Positions 62,038 through 64,000 of a DNA stretch of 64,000 nucleotides are shown in pieces. The stretch spans positions 558,001-622,000 of the forward strand of contig NZ_QXDC01000004.1 in assembly GCF_003550065.1 (NCBI RefSeq). The letters run 5' to 3'. Each line of letters opens with the position of its first letter. The stretch's first letter is position 1. The position numbers and the translations under genes are program-made. Source of the DNA: Hephaestia caeni. Lineage in GTDB: Bacteria > Pseudomonadota > Alphaproteobacteria > Sphingomonadales > Sphingomonadaceae. The notes beneath the pieces were generated by a model that worked only from the letters and a program-made list of their open reading frames with translations, made no database searches and was not told where the DNA came from.

Positions 62038-62939
62038 AGCGCACCGGCATCAACTTCGCGGTCGAGGCGCTCGAGCCGGTGACGCTCCACGGGCCGCCGC
62101 TGCTCGCCGAGCGCGACCTGATGAGCCCCTATGTGTGGCAGGAATCGACCGGGCGGCTCGGCATCATGGTGCGCGCGGTGCCGACGTTGCAGGGCGACCG
62201 TAGCGATACCGGGGTGATCTGGGCGGGCTGGAGCGACGACGGCTGCACCTTCGAGATGGACGACGCGCCCGCGATCGTGCCGGGGCCGGACGCGATCGAC
62301 ATTGGCGGGGTCGAGGACCCCACGGTGGTGCGGACCGACGACGGCTATGTCGTCTATTATACCGGCGTCCAGGCGGACTTTGCCCGCGGCAACATGCTCT
62401 ATGCGACGGGGCCGAGCCTCGACGCGCTCGAAAAGCAGGGCGTCGCGCTCGCCTCGTCCAAGACGATGGGCAACACCAAGGAAGCCACCGTCGGGCGGAC
62501 CGCCGACGGGCATTGGCGGCTGTGGTACGAATATGCCGCCGAGAACGCCTCGCGCGTCGGGCTGGCGATCGGGCCGGGGGTCGCGGGGCCGTGGGACGAG
62601 CAGCCGACGCCGTTCCTGCCGCGCCCCAATTCCTGGGACAACTGGCACCTGTCGACCGGGCCGATGCTGATGAACGTCCCCGATTCGCCGGTGATGTTCT
62701 ATAACGGCGCGACGCGCGACGCGCGCTGGCGGATCGGCTGGGTGGCATTCGACCGCGATTGCCGCCGCGTCATCGACCGCGGGATCGAACCGCTGATCAT
62801 CCCGCCCCCGGTCGACGACCGCACCGCGACCGACATCGCCTTCGCCGCTTCGGTGATCGTGCGCGACCGGGCGATCTGGCTGTATTACTCGCTCGAGGAC
62901 CGGCGGCTCGCGCGCGCGGCGATCGTGCGCTATGGGTAA
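62034..62939 (+). CDS. GH130-type glycosidase/phosphorylase-like five-bladed propeller
   Basis: A 301-residue protein with the repeated blades of GH130/GH43-like beta-propellers: IGGVEDPTVVRTDDGYVVYYTG, SKTMGNTKEATVGRTADGHW and PVMFYNGATRDARWRIGW. GH130 members split beta-mannosides by phosphorolysis or hydrolysis; the exact mode cannot be read here. It is coupled by ATGA to the SDR, so both may process one sugar. No signal peptide; cytoplasmic. Confidence 0.78.
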   Translation: MKRTGINFAVEALEPVTLHGPPLLAERDLMSPYVWQESTGRLGIMVRAVPTLQGDRSDTGVIWAGWSDDGCTFEMDDAPAIVPGPDAIDIGGVEDPTVVRTDDGYVVYYTGVQADFARGNMLYATGPSLDALEKQGVALASSKTMGNTKEATVGRTADGHWRLWYEYAAENASRVGLAIGPGVAGPWDEQPTPFLPRPNSWDNWHLSTGPMLMNVPDSPVMFYNGATRDARWRIGWVAFDRDCRRVIDRGIEPLIIPPPVDDRTATDIAFAASVIVRDRAIWLYYSLEDRRLARAAIVRYG

Positions 62940-62963
62940 CGCCTGCCAGCCGGGAGATGCCCG

Positions 62964-63437
62964 ATGCGACTCCGCCTGTTCGCCCTGCCCGTCCTGATCC
63001 TCGCCGCGAGCGCCGCGTCGGCCGCGACCCAGCACCGGCCGCCGCGCTGGAGCTGGGGCAAGGCCGGGGTGGACATGGCGCAGTATCGCGCCGATTCGAT
63101 CGCCTGTGCGCAGCAGACGGTGGCGCACGATATTTCAGGCAGCGACCCCGCGCGGGCGTTCCAGCTCGCGACCCGGCTGACCGACGACGAGACCGATCCG
63201 CTGGAATATCAGCGCGCAGGGCAGATGATCGGCGTCGATCGCCAGATCGCGAAGGTCAAGGACATGCAATATGCGATGCTCGAACACTGCCTGACCGCGC
63301 TCGGCTATCGCCCCTTCAAGCTGACCGACGCGCAGCGCGACCGGCTGAACGACCTTGCGCCGGGTAGCGACGCGCGACGCGAATATCTGCACGGGCTCGC
63401 TGCCGACCCCGAAGTGCTGGCGGCGCAGGGCGACTGA
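62964..63437 (+). CDS. Exported protein of unknown function
   Basis: A 157-residue protein with a signal peptide (1-21, cut after ASA). The mature part has WSWGKAGVDMAQYRADSIAC, a helical middle and a second cysteine in LEHCLTALGYRPF. The two cysteines may form a disulfide. No family recognised. It ends one base from the convergent mutS stop. Confidence 0.7.
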   Translation: MRLRLFALPVLILAASAASAATQHRPPRWSWGKAGVDMAQYRADSIACAQQTVAHDISGSDPARAFQLATRLTDDETDPLEYQRAGQMIGVDRQIAKVKDMQYAMLEHCLTALGYRPFKLTDAQRDRLNDLAPGSDARREYLHGLAADPEVLAAQGD

Positions 63438-63438
63438 G

Positions 63439-64000
63439 CTATTCGCGCGCCAGCGCCTGCAACCGATAGAGCGCGTCGAGCGCGTCACGCGGGGTCATCG
63501 CATCGATATCGAGCGCGATGAGGTCGTCGCGCAGGGCATCGGTGTGCGCTTCCTCGGCCTCGACCGCGGCGGCGAACAGCGGCAGATCGTCGAGACCCGC
63601 CGCGAGACCGCCGGTCTTCGCGCGGCCCGCTTCGAGCTTGTCGAGGACCGCCTTGGCGCGAGCGACGGTGGCGGGCGGCATCCCCGCGAGCCGCGCCACC
63701 GCGATCCCGTAGCTGCGATCGGCGGGGCCGTCGGCGACTTCGTGGAGGAGGACGAGATCGCCCTTCCATTCGCGCGCGCGGACATGGTGGAGCGATAGCG
63801 CGTCGCAGCGTTCGGCGAGCCGGGTCAGCTCGTGATAATGTGTCGCGAACAGGCAGCGGCAGCGATTGTCCTCGTGGATCGCCTCGACCACCGCCCAGGC
63901 GATCGCGAGGCCGTCATAGGTCGAGGTGCCGCGCCCGACCTCGTCGAGGATGACGAACGAGTGCGGCGTCGCTTGCGCGAGGATCGCGGCGGTCTCCACC
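63439..64000 (-). CDS. mutS: DNA mismatch repair protein MutS, C-terminal part
   Basis: The final 187 residues of MutS; the rest lies beyond the right edge. Visible are the Walker B and signature region [20 protein letters not shown] and the conserved [12 protein letters not shown] of the ATPase. Then comes [21 protein letters not shown] of the dimerising helix-turn-helix. The protein recognises mispaired bases. Truncation is due only to the window boundary. Confidence 0.95.
   Translation of the reverse strand, partial: VETAAILAQATPHSFVILDEVGRGTSTYDGLAIAWAVVEAIHEDNRCRCLFATHYHELTRLAERCDALSLHHVRAREWKGDLVLLHEVADGPADRSYGIAVARLAGMPPATVARAKAVLDKLEAGRAKTGGLAAGLDDLPLFAAAVEAEEAHTDALRDDLIALDIDAMTPRDALDALYRLQALARE

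Overview
The window is chromosomal DNA of a high-GC alphaproteobacterium, most probably a Sphingomonas-type member of the Sphingomonadales. The reasons are the GcrA cell-cycle regulator, a TamA/TamB pair, sphingomonad-type small proteins, exosortase-A-associated sugar genes, and many dispersed intergenic palindromes of the kind seen in these genomes. Genes are dense, run on both strands and often overlap by four bases (ATGA). I see no rRNA, tRNA, CRISPR array, transposase or replication origin.

Layout. 1-5.5 kb: tail of an acetyltransferase, two related membrane proteins, lipB, two exported proteins of unknown role, and queC-queE. 5.5-8.8 kb: argD-argF-hslO (leftward), with a palindromic element in each gap. 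9-13 kb: an ABC-2 permease divergent from gcrA, then an isolated TadE/TadG pair. 13-23.1 kb: parE, a class-A-beta-lactamase-like hydrolase, and tamA-tamB (leftward). 23.1-25.1 kb: small proteins and an S24 (LexA/CI-type) repressor divergent from two small conserved genes. 25.3-30.1 kb: sugar and envelope genes, including an exosortase-A-associated glycosyltransferase and O-ligase, a 42-residue membrane peptide and an acyltransferase. 30-39 kb: topoisomerase IB, MscS channel, TonB, putA, MaoC hydratase, thiolase, glucokinase. 39.1-43 kb: outer-membrane protein, lipoproteins, a very acidic protein, an MFS exporter. 43-49.9 kb: a 2-oxoglutarate/Fe oxygenase, hom, a mannosyltransferase-like protein, then the chain metZ-apaG-lysR-GNAT-membrane protein. 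50-55.5 kb: a membrane protein/XRE/hydrolase operon behind a triple operator, a second hydrolase, a TPR protein, gloA-gloB and twin lipoproteins. 55.5-60 kb: hslU and hslV separated by a flavin oxidoreductase, then a Yip1-like protein. 60-64 kb: an isolated holin/GH108 lysis cassette, an SDR plus GH130 pair, a secreted protein and the end of mutS.

Three palindromic repeat families (called A, B and C here) fill many gaps. In three genes (TadE-like, beta-lactamase-like, flavin oxidoreductase) an element lies inside the 5' coding part, in frame, between the likely start codon and the membrane or export signal. This resembles coding insertion by Rickettsia palindromic elements and is the most unusual structural feature here. 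Other points of interest are a repressor promoter predicted to give a leaderless mRNA, a hairpin that could cover the ribosome site of the endolysin, and three evenly spaced operators before the XRE operon.
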